The notes beneath the pieces were generated by a model. It did no database searches and was not told the DNA's origin. It worked only from the letters and a program-made list of their open reading frames with translations. This document shows positions 12,042 to 23,163 of a DNA stretch of 64,000 bases, in pieces. Position numbers and translations under genes: made by a program. Each line of letters opens with the position of its first letter. Position 1 is the stretch's first letter. This DNA comes from Calvatia gigantea (taxonomy: Eukaryota > Basidiomycota > Agaricomycetes > Agaricales > Lycoperdaceae): assembly GCA_025093985.1 (NCBI GenBank), contig JACAAK010000017.1:434001-498000 (forward strand), written 5' to 3'.

Positions 12042-12590
12042 TGTTATAGTGAGATAGAATTTGTTTTAATTCTACCCGATATCTATCCGCAGATGATATC
12101 AAAGGGGACTCCTTCTCGAAGGCTCAAAGAATAGACAAAGTATTACAACTACTTTGGATATTCTTAAGTCTTTACGATCAGAGGTCAATCCTCAGTTTAT
12201 AACTCCTTAACGTCTTATGCAGTACTTTTAATAGTTTAGAAGCAACGTCTTAAGAGTAGAGTTTAAGAGTGTGTTTCAAGAGTTATAGATTGAGTCTCCA
12301 CCTAACCAAGTAGAAACAATGGGGTCTACTGGTCAAGTTGAGGGGTTTATATACTACAACAGTGTACTATTGTATTGTACTGTATTGATATGTTACTTGT
12401 CTATATATGGTATTTAAATGTGGTACGACTTCAAAGTGGTATGACTTTGAATTATGACATAAGCTGTGCTATTTATATGTATTAAGTTCTAGGTAAGTCT
12501 GGCTATGTTCTAGGTCTGTCTAGATACAAGCTAGTCTTTAAAGGCATTCTAGAACTTGTATTATCTAAGTAAATATGTGAGTTCATAACA
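12042..12590 (-). repeat. 5' LTR of gypsy-1 (549 bp)
   Basis: Direct repeat of 3927-4474, with TGTTAT...ATAACA ends. Confidence 0.95.
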
Positions 12591-13110
12591 TAAGGGCACC
12601 ATGGACTACAAGCTTGTCTACAAGGGTAACAATGACTCTGAGTTGTTCCAGACCTATTCTGATGCTTCCCATGGCTCATGCAAGGCTACTAAATGTGCTA
12701 CAGGTGGTTATATAACTAAAGTGAGTGGTATAGCTGTTGGGTAGTCCTCAAAGTGCCAGAGCTTTGTTACCCTGTCTTCTACTGAAGCCAAGTATGTTGC
12801 TGCTGTTGAAGGAGGCAAGGAGATTATGTAGATGAGAAACATCTTAACTGAGTTTGGCTATTCCCCTTCCCTTCCTTCCACTCTCTTTGTTGACAACAAG
12901 TCTGGGATCAGTATAGCAAAGAACCCAGAATACCATGGATGCATGAAGCACTTGGACCTGCAGTACTACTGGCTCTGGGATGCAGTGGCTGAAGACATTA
13001 TCAATCCTGTATACATTCCCACTGACAAACAACTCACTGACATTCTCACCAAGACTGTCCAACTCAAAACAATCTCATTTGCTGTTCCTATGCTCGGTCT
13101 CACTCGTTAA
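12591..13110 (+). pseudogene. Ty1/copia polyprotein C-terminus (RNase H), 5' truncated
   Basis: Reads KGTMDYKLVYKGN ... YSDASHGSCKATKCATGGYI ... FVTLSSTEAKYVAAVEGGKE ... LFVDNKSGISIAKNPEYHG ... HLDLQYYWLWD ... IPTDKQLTDILTKTV, the typical end of a copia polyprotein. The RNase H acidic positions (YSDAS, STEAKY, VDNKS) are present. Two TAG stops (near 12742 and 12829) stand where CAG would be expected. The reading starts right at the gypsy-1 edge; no 5' part is in the window. A purine tract (GGATCAGGGGGG) and an LTR follow. Confidence 0.93.
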
Positions 13111-13133
13111 GGACTGTCTGGATCAGGGGGGTG

Positions 13134-13523
13134 TGTCAGGAGTGCTCCAGACAGTGCTAGATGGACTCTCCTGAGTCAGGGCTGCAAGATTTGGTAGAAC
13201 ACTTGTGGAGTTGTCCAAGGAGATATGGACTTGTATATAGAAATGTGGACTTAGAGCCACAATGGACACTTTTGTGATCATGTGACTTGGTCACATGATG
13301 GTTGGACTTAGTTAGAACACCTGTGGATGCTTTCTGGCTCTTTAGCCTCTTACAACAGTCCACAGGTGAGTAGGACATTTTCTGTTTTGTACTTAGCTTC
13401 TTACAACAGTCCACAGGACTAGTGTTCAATAAAACGTGTTTTTCTCAAGATTCTCCCTATCAAGTCACATTGTTTCTTTAGTGTTAGAACCGCCAGACAT
13501 TCCCCTACATGCTCCCTTTAACA
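13134..13523 (+). repeat. 3' LTR of the truncated copia (LTR family 1, 390 bp)
   Basis: TGTCAGGAGTGC...CTTTAACA, directly after the polypurine tract. Matches the solo LTR at 16127-16536 in reverse orientation. Contains two direct copies of a CTTACAACAGTCCACAGG motif. Confidence 0.88.
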
Positions 13524-13532
13524 CATCTAACA
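13524..13532 (-). repeat. 9-bp remnant of a family-2 LTR end
   Basis: CATCTAACA equals the terminus of the 293-bp family-2 LTR read in minus orientation. It is followed by GGCAC and then LINE sequence. It matters only because it explains the inversion with the LTR at 14034-14326. Confidence 0.5.
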
Positions 13533-14033
13533 GGCACTATCATTGTACAGTCCAAGGACTGGAAATCTAATCTTGCATCTCTTAAGAAGGCATATAGTAT
13601 TATATTTTAGCTCTTTAAGTGCTTTGCCTTAGTACTTGAGCACAACAAGTCCAAGGTGTTTCACTTCTCCTGTAAGCATGTGAATAATAACCCACCCATT
13701 GACCTGGGGTTTGCCCTGTTCACTGGTGATACACCTCTGCAGTCTAAGACCTATTGGAGATACTTAGGCTTCTATTTTGACTGTGGCTTGACTTTCAAAG
13801 AGCACATTCAGTACTACTCCACCAAAGTACTCTCCATGGTCAAGGCCATGAAGATGCTTGGTAATTCCACAAGGGGCTTGAGGCCAATGCAAAAGCACCT
13901 TCTCTATTGGTCATGTGTTGTGCCTATCACAACCTATGGCTTCAAACTCTGGTTTGTCAAGGGCTCTTGCTATAAGGCAGCCCTTAAGAGCCTGAATATC
14001 ATGCAACACTGGGCAGCCTTGTGGATCACAGGT
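13533..14033 (+). pseudogene. LINE Y, RT segment in inverted orientation
   Basis: Tad1-like LINE ORF2 from just after the YVDD box (GTIIVQSKDW) to ALWITG. It includes VLEHNKSKVFHFSCKH and KSYWRYLGFYFDC-type sequence found in the intact copy at 60130-60640. In-frame stops are present (for example TAG near 13606). It joins in sequence with the minus-strand segment at 14327-16002 if the LTR between them is removed and this piece is flipped. Confidence 0.85.
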
Positions 14034-14326
14034 TGTTAGATGTAGTCTCATCAGTCTTATAGATAGATTGGGACTTATCACTGATGGAGTTTTAGTTAGG
14101 TAATGAGTCACATGACACAGGTGGACTTGTAGCTTCCTGTGGATGCTTTGAGAGCCTTTAGTCTCTTACAATTGTCCACAGGTGAGCAAAGTATTGTAAC
14201 TTCATTATTGAGTCTCTTACAGTTGTCCACAGTAATTGTGGATTTCCTCCTTTAATATTAATCCAATAGACTTCATTCCACCACTGTTAGGACCATCTCA
14301 ACATTCCCTATGCGCACCTCTTTACA
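14034..14326 (+). repeat. Solo LTR A, copia family 2 (293 bp)
   Basis: TGTTAGATG...CTCTTTACA, same length and sequence family as the copia 5' LTR at 50647-50939. Flanks CAGGT (left) and GTGCC (right) do not match each other. The right flank matches, as reverse complement, the GGCAC at 13533-13537. Confidence 0.93.
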
Positions 14327-16002
14327 GTGCCATTGTCTACATATGACAGGAGGGTAGTCCTAAGGTGGGATGCCTCCCTGTCAAAAAGCCACATCAGCAG
14401 GGTGATGTATAAGGCTGAAAGGACTAGGGAGAAAGCAGAGCCCTGCCCTACCCCCACATCTGCATTGAACAGCTTGGACTTAAAAGAGTCCCAGCAATAC
14501 TAGGTCTTCTGTCCTACCAAGTAGTTAGCAAAGAACCCGACCACCTCAGGAGCGAATCCTTGCTTGTGTAATATTGCAACTAGTATATCATGGTGCAACG
14601 AAGGGAAGAACTGTGCAATATCAAATGCCACCATGCTAGTCTTGAGACCTTTAGCCCAACCTGCCCTCACAATGTGGGTGAGCATCAGGCCTGCATCTTC
14701 GGTGAATTTCTAGATTACACCTCCAAGCTGGTTAGGATGAAAGACCCCAAATTTGACCAAGTCAAACTGAAGCCTATTCACAATCATTTTCTCAAATAGC
14801 TTGCCAAGCATGTTGAGAAATACAATAGGCCTGAAGGCCTTGGGAGTAGAGTACACCAGCTTCCCTGGCTTAGGGATAATTACTGACATGGATTCCTTAA
14901 AGTACTCCAGCCAATACCCATGCAAAACACAAGCATTGGCCAGGTGTATAAAGACTGGCAGAGCATCACCTAGCACAATCTGTTTGAGCATCTGCCATGT
15001 AACATGGTCGGGGCCTGGAGCAGGCACCTTGGAACAAGCCAACAATGCATCAGTGAGGTCCTTGGAGGAAAATATTGTCCACACACACTTGTTAGTCTCA
15101 GCAATTTCCTCAATCTTGTCATCAAAGAACTTGCACTTTTTAGATGCCATAATACATTGAAATGCCTTCCAATCCTCAGGGTCCAAAGACTCCCTGTGGG
15201 TTCATAGGGCAAATATGCAATCCTCATCCCACCAGGGCTGAGACTTTGCTGAAATATGCACCTCCACCATGTGGCAATGCCATACAGCAGAGAACACTGA
15301 CCCAATCGCCGATGCCAGAATATTAACATCCCAAGCAGACTTGAGGGGGTGATTATACAGATCATACACCCCTTCTCTGATCTCATCTAGGAACCGCAAT
15401 TCTGCAGTGGCTGCCAAGTTCTTGGAAAAAGCCCAGCAGACATTAGTAATGTCCTTAGGGCAGATAAGGATCATTACTGCCAGCAGATGGTGATCCAATG
15501 GGCCAGTGAGATCTGATCTGATCTCAGGGCAAGCAATGCACCATTTAAGATCAGAAATAAAGATCAGATCAATAACTGATGGGTTCTTGGTTGGATCTCA
15601 AGGAATATGAGTAGAAGCCCAAGAGTCTGGTAACCAGATCCCTAGGCCAAGGTCATTGGCAACTTTGAGAAGCTGCTGGGCAGGTCAGTGATAGTGAGGA
15701 ACAGCCTGGTCCCACTCCCTCAAATGGCAATTGAAATTGCCCCCCATGTAATACATCTGGGGTAAAGAATCCCTCTGCTCAAAGAGCATCTGGATTGCAG
15801 TGTGCTCATTATCAGAATAAACATTCATGAAGTGGCATTCACACCTGTAATTAAAGATGGTAACCACCATCACATCTCAGTAATCAATTAGGTCCCGCCA
15901 CAGTAAGGGCCTGAGTTGTTTAACCTGGGTATGGACAAAAGCCATGACCTATGGCCAATCTCATTCCTCCTGACTGGAGGGTGGATGCACCATATACAAC
16001 CA
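14327..16002 (-). pseudogene. LINE Y, endonuclease and RT part (old copy)
   Basis: Minus-strand LINE ORF2, from the endonuclease (EWLYMVHPPSS near 15995; YMGGNFNCH near 15740) through RT (CSKVPAPGPDHVTWQMLKQ, IIPKPGKLVYSTPKAFRPIV, FDIAQFFPSLHHD) to the YVDN equivalent of the YVDD box at 14330. Compared with the intact copy about 170 bp are missing near 15080, where AETNK joins directly to WTIFSSKDL. Many stops. Its 5' side is cut at 16002 by the poly(A) end of LINE X. Confidence 0.88.
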
Positions 16003-16126
16003 CTCTTTTTTTTTTTTTTTAAAAATCAAGGCTTTTGCCAATTTATAATGCAGTGCCCAATCACAGTCCACATGTAGCAAAGTACAAAACCCCTCACTAC
16101 AAAGTCTGATGAGTTGAAAGTAATCT
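16003..16126 (-). mobile_element. LINE X, 3' end with poly(A) (outer part of 3' UTR)
   Basis: A run of T at 16005-16020 is the poly(A) tail read on the other strand. It is followed by the conserved LINE 3' terminus (GCC...TTTATAA...CAAAGTC). Interrupted at 16126 by a solo LTR with TSD AATCT. Confidence 0.85.
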
Positions 16127-16536
16127 TGTTGAAGGGAGCGCATAGGGGAATGTCTGGCAGTCCTAACACCAAAGAAACAATGTGACTTGATAGGGAGAAT
16201 CTTGAGAAAAACATGTTTTATTGAACACCAGTCCTGTAGACTGTTGTAAGAGGCTAAGTACAAAATAGAAAATGTCCTACTCACCTGTGAACTGTTGTAA
16301 GAGGCTAAAGAGCCAGAAAGCATCCACAGGTGTTCTAACTAAGTCCAACCATCATGTGACCAAGTCACATGATCACAAAAACATCCATTATGACTCTAAG
16401 TCCATATCTCTATATACAAGTCCATATCTCTATATACAAGTCCATATTTCCTTGGACAACTCCACAAGTGTCCTACCAAACCTTGGAGCCCTGACTCAGG
16501 AGAGTCCATCTAGCACTGTCTGGAGCACTCCTGACA
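16127..16536 (-). repeat. Solo LTR, copia family 1 (410 bp), TSD AATCT
   Basis: Minus orientation, TGTCAGGAG...CTTCAACA. Perfect 5-bp repeats AATCT at 16122-16126 and 16537-16541 flank it. It is longer than 13134-13523 mainly because of a duplicated 20-bp unit (AGTCCATATCTCTATATACA, 16398-16440). Confidence 0.93.
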
Positions 16537-17095
16537 AATCTATCATTCAGGGACAACCCAACCCAACCCAAGTACTAATCCAGACCAGACTAGACTGCCC
16601 CCTACTTGCTAGACCTCTGGTTTCCTGAAATGTCCATCACACTGTAAAAGACCCAGTTGCCCAGGTCTTGTGGTGTACACCCAGTGACACACCACCATGA
16701 AACAGCAGTGTCCTGATCATCCTGCAAATAGTGGACCCAGTGGCAATGGTGGCCGAGTGTCTAAGAGAAGACAGGTGTAATAAGGGAAAGCTAGCACAAG
16801 AAGCCTGCACTTGGAACCACCCAACCCTCAATTTCCCAAACTAGAGGATATCCACCCAGAACAGATCTCCAGCAACCTGGTAGCAAGGGTAGAATCCTGA
16901 CATGTTGAGTGCCAGGAAGGCAGCAGGCAAGACAAGCCCACCTGACTGCCTGGGGACCCCACTCCCATTTGATTATTCCTTTTGCCACCAGGCTGCCACA
17001 AGCCCACCCCAGGAAAGGAGAACTACCAGGACGAACCCAAAAGAACTCCCTAGGGACCCTACCCCTGTTTCCTTAAGACTTCCCAGCCCAGTAGG
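16537..17095 (-). mobile_element. LINE X, 3' UTR (inner part)
   Basis: Homologous on the minus strand to the 3' UTR of the intact LINE (about 61980-62540), with CpG-poor substitutions. It ends at CCTAC (rc of 17091-17095), which is also the 5-mer left of LTR C at 19621-19625. Confidence 0.85.
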
Positions 17096-17388
17096 TGTAA
17101 AGAGGTGCATGTGGGAGACGTTGAGATGGTCCTAATAGCAGTGGAATGAAGTCTATTGATTGGGTATTGGAGGAGATAATCCACAATTACTGTGGACAAC
17201 TGTAAAAGACTGAATAATGAGGTTACAATACTTTACTCACCTGTGGACAACTGTAAGAGACTAAAGGCTCTCAAAGTGTCCACAGGAAGCTACAAGTCCA
17301 CCTGTCTCATGTGACTCATCACCTGACCAAAACTCCATCAGCTCTAAGTCCAAATCTATCTATAGGACTGATGAGACCACATCTAACA
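17096..17388 (-). repeat. Solo LTR B, copia family 2 (293 bp)
   Basis: Minus orientation copy of the family-2 LTR. Its two flanks do not match each other, but each matches a flank of LTR C: GTAGG at 17091-17095 is the complement of CCTAC at 19621-19625, and CAAAG at 17389-17393 is the complement of CTTTG at 19919-19923. Confidence 0.93.
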
Positions 17389-19625
17389 CAAAGATGCAGG
17401 CCTAATGCTCACCCATATTGTGAAGGCAGGCTGGGCCAAAGGTCTCAAGACTAGCATGGTAGTGTTTGACATTGCACAGTTCTTTCCTTCATTGCACTAT
17501 AACATGCTAGTTGCAATATTGTGCAAGCAAGGATTCATTCCTGAGGTGGTCAGGTTCTTTGCTAACTACTTGGTAAGACAGAAGATCCAGTACTGCTGAG
17601 ACTCTTTTAAGTCCAAGCTGTTTAATGCAGATGTGGGGGTAGGGCAAGACTCTGCTCTCTCCCCAGTCCTCTCAGCCTTGTATATCACTCTGCTGATATG
17701 GCTTTTCGACAGGAAGGCATTCTGCCTTGGGACTACCCTCCTATCATATGTAGATGACGGCACTATCATCATACAGTCTAAGGACTGGAAATCCAACCTT
17801 ATATCTCTTAAGGAGGTGTATGGTATTATATTTCAGCTCTTTGAGTGTTTTACCTTGGTACTTGAGCACAACAAGTCCAAGGTGTTTCATTTCTCCTGTA
17901 AGCATGGAGATAATAATCCACCCATTGACCTGGGGTTCACCCCATTCACTGGTGATACTCCTCTATGGCCCAAGACCTATTGGAGGTACTTGGGCTTTTA
18001 TTTCAACTGTGACTTGACTTTCAAAAAGTACATTCAATACTACTCCACCAAAGCACTCTCCATAGTCAAGGCCATGAAGATGCTTGGTAACTCTACAAGG
18101 GACTTGAGGCCAATGCAGAAGCACCTCCTCTATCAGTCATGTATTGTGCCTATTGCAACATATGGCTTCAAACTCTAGTTTTTCAAGGGCTCTTGTTGTA
18201 AGGCAGCCCTTAAGAGTCTGAATATCATGTAATGCCAGGCAGCCCTATGGATCACAGGTGCCTTTCAGACTGCTTCTACTGGGGCTACAGAGTCATTTGC
18301 AGGCCTCATACCTATCCAGCTTCACATCAAGAAGCTTACTTTCTAGTTGAACTATAGGATTAAGACCCTGTCACTGAATTACCCTCTCAGGACTCTCATG
18401 AGCCCTGAATATTCTGGAGATACCAAGTTGTATCCCAGATCTATTGGCCTCATGTTACCTTCCATTTAAAAGAAGATAGCAGGGGCTCTTATGTAGGCTG
18501 ACACCAGCCTGCCATCTCTGGTCAAGAGCTTTGCACTTATGGCATCAATCAATTGGCCTGGCTACTGCCTCATGGACCTCTACCCAGATAGGGTAAGCTT
18601 CATGGAGATGAAACTCACTGTGGAGGGCAAGGTTGACCCTGCATATATGTTTGCTCTTGATGCACATCTTTGTGACTGCAGAGAGGATTCCAGAATCATC
18701 TATATGGCAATAGATGTGAGTCTACCACTGCATAGGAAGTTCCAGGCAGTCTTGGCTACCCATGTACATTGTCAGGGTGAGTCTCTTAGGGAGATTATTC
18801 ATGTGGCAGGCAGGGTTATGGCTCCAGATGCCAAGCTCATAGCCATTACGCTCAGTGTTCACTTTGTTCTTAGGCAGGGTGACATCAGGCTCATATATGT
18901 CTTTACTGATTCTATTGTGTTGGCAAAGCTTGCAGTTGATTTGTCCACTCATTCCAGGCAGATGCTGTCCCAAGGACTATATGTGGCACTTAAGTAGTGG
19001 CTCTCTGGGAATGCTCAGAAGTCCATTGAATTCCTTGCTGTCCCTTCTTCTAAGAAATGGGAGTTTTATTATGCTGTACATCAGCATGTCACCTCATTCC
19101 CTCAGGTCGCTTATGGCCTGAGATCATTCACTTCCATTGCCTGCCTCCACAAGGAAGTGGTCAATAATGTTCTAGAGAAATGGCAGCAGCTGTACTCTAC
19201 TTCTTTGTATAAGGGGCATAGTAATATGGATTTGGCCTTTAAGGCTGATCCCAACACTCCAGGCAAGCCAACCTACCTTAATGGTGGGCCCTGGCTTCCT
19301 CATATTAGTAGATCTAACTCACTTTACATGAGGGCCATGCATGCTGTCACTGGTCATACACTGATTGGATTGTACAGAGTACAATTCTTTCTGAATGAAG
19401 GTGTTGGTTGTTTGTGTGGTGCTGCTCTTGAGAGGCACTACCACATTTTCATCTAGTGCCTTCTCTACAAGAGGAACTTGGATAGACCTCCTCAGACCAT
19501 ATGTGAGCTGATCAATTTTCTGGAGGTGAATCTGGGTGCATTCACCTTCAGACCAGATAATGCAGACATTGGGTGAGCTGGCATGCATGGGGGGTCCATG
19601 CAGGACCTCTCTTCTTCTGGCCTAC
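17389..19625 (+). pseudogene. LINE X, RT/RNase H/zinc region, inverted segment
   Basis: LINE ORF2 from DAGLMLTHIVKAGWAKG through FDIAQFFPSLHYN, SYVDDGTIIIQSKDW (about 17735) and the RNase H region (AIDVSLPLH near 18710, VFTDSIVLAKL near 18900) to the C-terminal zinc motif CLCGAALERHYHIF and the end of the ORF at about 19576, then the start of the 3' UTR. Several TAG/TGA stops (17599, 18178 and others). Its ends match LINE pieces on the outer sides of LTRs C and B, so the whole segment is flipped relative to the rest of LINE X. Confidence 0.88.
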
Positions 19626-19918
19626 TGTTAGATGTAGTCTCATCAGTCCTATAGATAAATTTGGACTTAGAGGTGACAGAGTTTTGGTCAGGTGATGAGT
19701 CACATGAGACAGGTGGACTTGTAACTTCCTGTGGACGCTTTGAGAGCCTTTAGTCTCTTACAGTTGTCCACAGGTGAGTAAAGTATTGTAACCTCATTAT
19801 TCAGTTTCTTACAGTTGTCCACAGTAATTGTGGATTATCTCCTCCAATACCCAATCAATAGACTTCATTCCACTGCTATTAGGACCGTCTCAACGTCTCC
19901 CACATGCACCTCTTTACA
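19626..19918 (+). repeat. Solo LTR C, copia family 2 (293 bp)
   Basis: TGTTAGATG...CTCTTTACA. Partner of LTR B in an inversion; see flanking 5-mers CCTAC and CTTTG. Confidence 0.93.
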
Positions 19919-20904
19919 CTTTGGTGGATCTCTGGATTACACCTCCAAGCTGGTTAGGATGAAAAACCCCAAATTTGACCAAATCAAACTGGAGCCTATT
20001 CACAATCATTTTCTCAAACAGCTTGCCAAGCATGTTGAGAAGTACAATAGGCCTAAAGGCCTTGGGAGTAGAGTATGCCAGCTTCCCTGGTTTAGGGATA
20101 ATCACCAACATAGATTCCTTAAAGTACTCCAGCCAGCACCCATATGAAATACAGGCATTGGCCAGATATATGAAGACTGGTAGAGCATCCCCTAGCACAA
20201 TCTGTTTGAGCATCTGCCATGTAACATAGTCAGGATCCAGAGCAGACACCTTGGAGCAGGCCGACAATATGTCAGTGAGTTCCTTGGAGGAGAATGTTGT
20301 CCATACATGCCCTGGGAGGGACGGCAGTGGATTAACCACAGAAGTATCACAGCTCCTCCCAGAGGCAGAATTGTAAGTGCCATGTAGGGCTCTCCAAAGG
20401 GAGTCTATATTATGACAAGGCTATCCCTGGTATGAGATAGCCTTGCATGCAGGTAACTTGCACACCTTGACCTATTCCATCAGGTTCCACAGGCACTTGT
20501 TAGTCTCAGCAATTTCCTCAATCTTGTCATCAAAGAACTTGCACTTTTTAGATGCTATAATGCATTGAAATGCCTTCCAATCCTCAGGGTCCAAAGACTC
20601 CCTATAGGTTCATAGGGCAGATGTGCAATCCTCATCCCACCAGGGCTGAGACTTTGCTGAAATATGCACCTCCACCATGTAGTAATGCTATGCAGCAGAG
20701 AATACTGACCCAATCACTGATGCTAGGACATTAACATCCTAAGCAGACTTGAGGGGGTGATTATGCAGATCATACACCCCTTCTCTGATCTCATCCAGGA
20801 ACCGCAATTCTGCAGTGGCTGCCAAGTTCTTGGAAAAGGCCCGGCAGACATTAGTGATGTCTTCAGGGCAGATAGGGATCGTTACTGCCAACAGATGGTG
20901 ATCT
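19919..20904 (-). pseudogene. LINE X, endonuclease/RT part
   Basis: Minus-strand LINE ORF2 covering the end of the endonuclease to the RT N-terminal part (CSKVSALDPDYVTWQMLKQ, IIPKPGKLAYSTPKAFRPIV, FEKMIVNRLQFD, QLGGVIQRSTK at 19919). Stops are present. The 5' end is cut by the A-rich tail of LINE L at about 20905. Confidence 0.87.
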
Positions 20905-23161
20905 ATTTTTATTTTTATTTTTTTTTAATCATGGCTTGTGCCAATTTATAATATAGTGCCCAATCACAGTCTGTGTGTAGCAAAGTACAAATCCCCCGAC
21001 TACAAAGTCCGATGAGTTAAGAGTAATCTACTTTCAGAGGCAACCTAACCCAACCCAAGTGTTAACCCAGACCAGACCAGACCACCCCTTACTTGCTAAA
21101 TCCCCCGGTTTCCCAAAATGTCCATCATACTGTAGAAGACCCAGTTGCCCAGGTCTTGTGGTGTATACCCAGTAATACACTGCAGCTGGGCAGAGCACAG
21201 CAGCAGTGTTCTGACCATCCCACAAGCAGTGGGCCCAGCAACAACGGTGGCTGAGCATCCAAGAGGGGACAAGTGTAGTAAGGGGAGCTAGTGCAGAAGG
21301 CCTATGCTTGGAGCCCCCTGACCCCCAACTTCCCAGCCCAGAGGGTATCTGCCTAGAGCAAACCTGCAGCAACCCAGAAGCAAGGGTAGAAACCTGACAC
21401 ATCACTGGAGTTTCATGTCAGGAAAGCAGCAAGTGGGATGAGCCCACCATGCCACCTAGGGACCCCATTCCTATTATTTTAATCCTTTCACCTCCAGACT
21501 GCCACAAGCAAGCCCCAGAAAAGGAGAACTACTAGGACAAACCCAGAAGAACCCCTTAGGGACCCCACCCCTGTTTCCTTACAACTTTCCAGCCCAGTAG
21601 GCCAGAAGAGGAGAGACCCAGCATGAGCCCCCTGCATGTGCCAGCTCATCCAATGCCCACATTATCTGGTCTGAAAGCAAATGCCCCAGGATTCACTTCC
21701 AGGAAGTCAATCAGCTCACAAATAGTCTGAGAAGGTCTGTCCAGGTCCCTCCTATAGAGAGGACACTGGACAAAGATGTGATAGTGCCCCTCAAGAGAAG
21801 TGCCACACTGACAGCTAATGCTTTTATTTGGAAAGAACTGCACTCTGTATGATCCTATTAGGGCATGGCCTGTAACAATATGCATGGCCCTCACACACAG
21901 TAAGTTAGAGCTGTTAATGTGGGGCAGCCAGGGCCCACCATGAAGGTAGGTCAGCTTACCTGGAGAGTGCAGATCCACTCTGGAGGACAAATCCATGTTA
22001 CTGCACCCCTTATAAGAGAGGGTAGAGTACAGCTGGTGCTATTCCTCTAGAACATTATCAACTGCTTCTTTATGGAGGCGGGCAATGGAGGTGAAAGGCC
22101 TCAGGCCATAAGTGACCTGAGGAAATGAGGTAACATGCCGATGAACAGCATGGTGAAACTCCCACTTCTCAGAGGAAGGGACAGCAAAAAATTCAATGTG
22201 CCTCTGAGGATTCCCAGAGAGCCATTGCTTCAGCACCTCTGAGGGTTCCCAGAGAGCCATTGCTTCAGTACCACACACATCCCCTAGGACAACATCTGCC
22301 AGGAGTGCATGGATGGATCAACTGCAAGCTTCACTGATGTAATAAAATCAGTAAAGATGTGAATAAGCCTGACGTCATCCTACTTAAGAGCAAAATGAAT
22401 GCCAAGTGCAATAGCCATGAGCTCAGTGTCAGGCACTGTAACCCAGCCAGCCACACGAGTGATCTCCCTAAGGCACTCATGTTGGTGGTAGACATGGGCA
22501 GAAGAAACTGCCTGGAACTTGCCATGTAGTGGCAGACTCACATCTGTTACCATATGGACAATCCCGAAGTCCTCCCTGCACTCCCTAAGGTGCATGTCAA
22601 GAGCATACATGTGCGCAGGATTGGTGTTACCCTTTGTAGTGAGTTTCACCTCTATAAACACCACCCAGTCAGGGTGGCAATCCATGAGGTAGTATCCAAG
22701 TCGATTAATCGAAGCCATGGGCTCAAATTCCTCAATGAGGTTTACCAGGCTGGCATCAGCCTGGAGTAAGGAGCCCCTAGTCTTCTTGCGAACAGCAGGA
22801 GACATGAGGCCAATAGAATAGGCATGTAACTTAGCAGATCCAGAATACTCAGGGCTCATAAGGGCCCTGAGAGGATGGTTAGGTGACAGTGTCTTAATTC
22901 TATAGTCAGACCTAGTAGTAAGCTTCTGTAAGTGAAGCTGGATGGGGATGAGACCCACAAAAGACTCTATGGCCCCAGTAGGAGTAGTCCAGAAAACACC
23001 CATAATCCACAGGGCTGCCCAACACTGCATGACATTCAAGCTCTTAAGGGCCACCTTGCAGTGGGACCCCTTGAAGAACCAGAGTTTGAAGCCATATGTT
23101 GCAATTGGAATGACACATGACTGATAGAGGAGGCACTTTTGCATAGGCTTCAAGTCCCTTA
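20905..23161 (-). pseudogene. LINE L, 3' half (RT end, RNase H, zinc motif, 3' UTR)
   Basis: Starts on the left with an A-rich tail (T-rich on + at 20905-20927, interrupted by A), then the 3' UTR, then ORF2 read leftwards from 23153 (LLYQSCVIPIATYGFKLWFFKGS, ASINRLGYYLMD, RNase H TDVSLPLHGKFQAV and AELMAIALGIHFALK) to CQCGTSLEGHYHIFVQC near 21770. A 35-bp tandem duplication at 22201-22270 shifts the frame. Cut by the Tc1-like element at 23162. Confidence 0.87.
22201..22270. repeat. 35-bp tandem duplication in LINE L
   Basis: Two consecutive 35-bp units beginning CCTCTGAGG and ending TTCAGCA / TTCAGTA. The intact LINE has a single unit. Confidence 0.85.
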
Positions 23162-23163
23162 TA

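Larger units (their letters stand above)
3927..12590 (-). mobile_element. Complete but decayed Ty3/gypsy retrotransposon (gypsy-1)
   Basis: Bounded by direct LTRs at 3927-4474 and 12042-12590, both TGTTAT...ATAACA. The minus strand carries gag (11312 to about 9498), pol (about 9430 to 6062) and an accessory ORF (6044-4734). A purine-rich tract (AGAAAAGGATAA, 4475-4493 read on the minus strand) abuts the 3' LTR. The LTRs are very similar; coding regions hold multiple stops. Flanking 5-mers are TAATG (3922-3926) and TAAGG (12591-12595), an imperfect match, and the two flanks belong to different elements. Confidence 0.93.
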
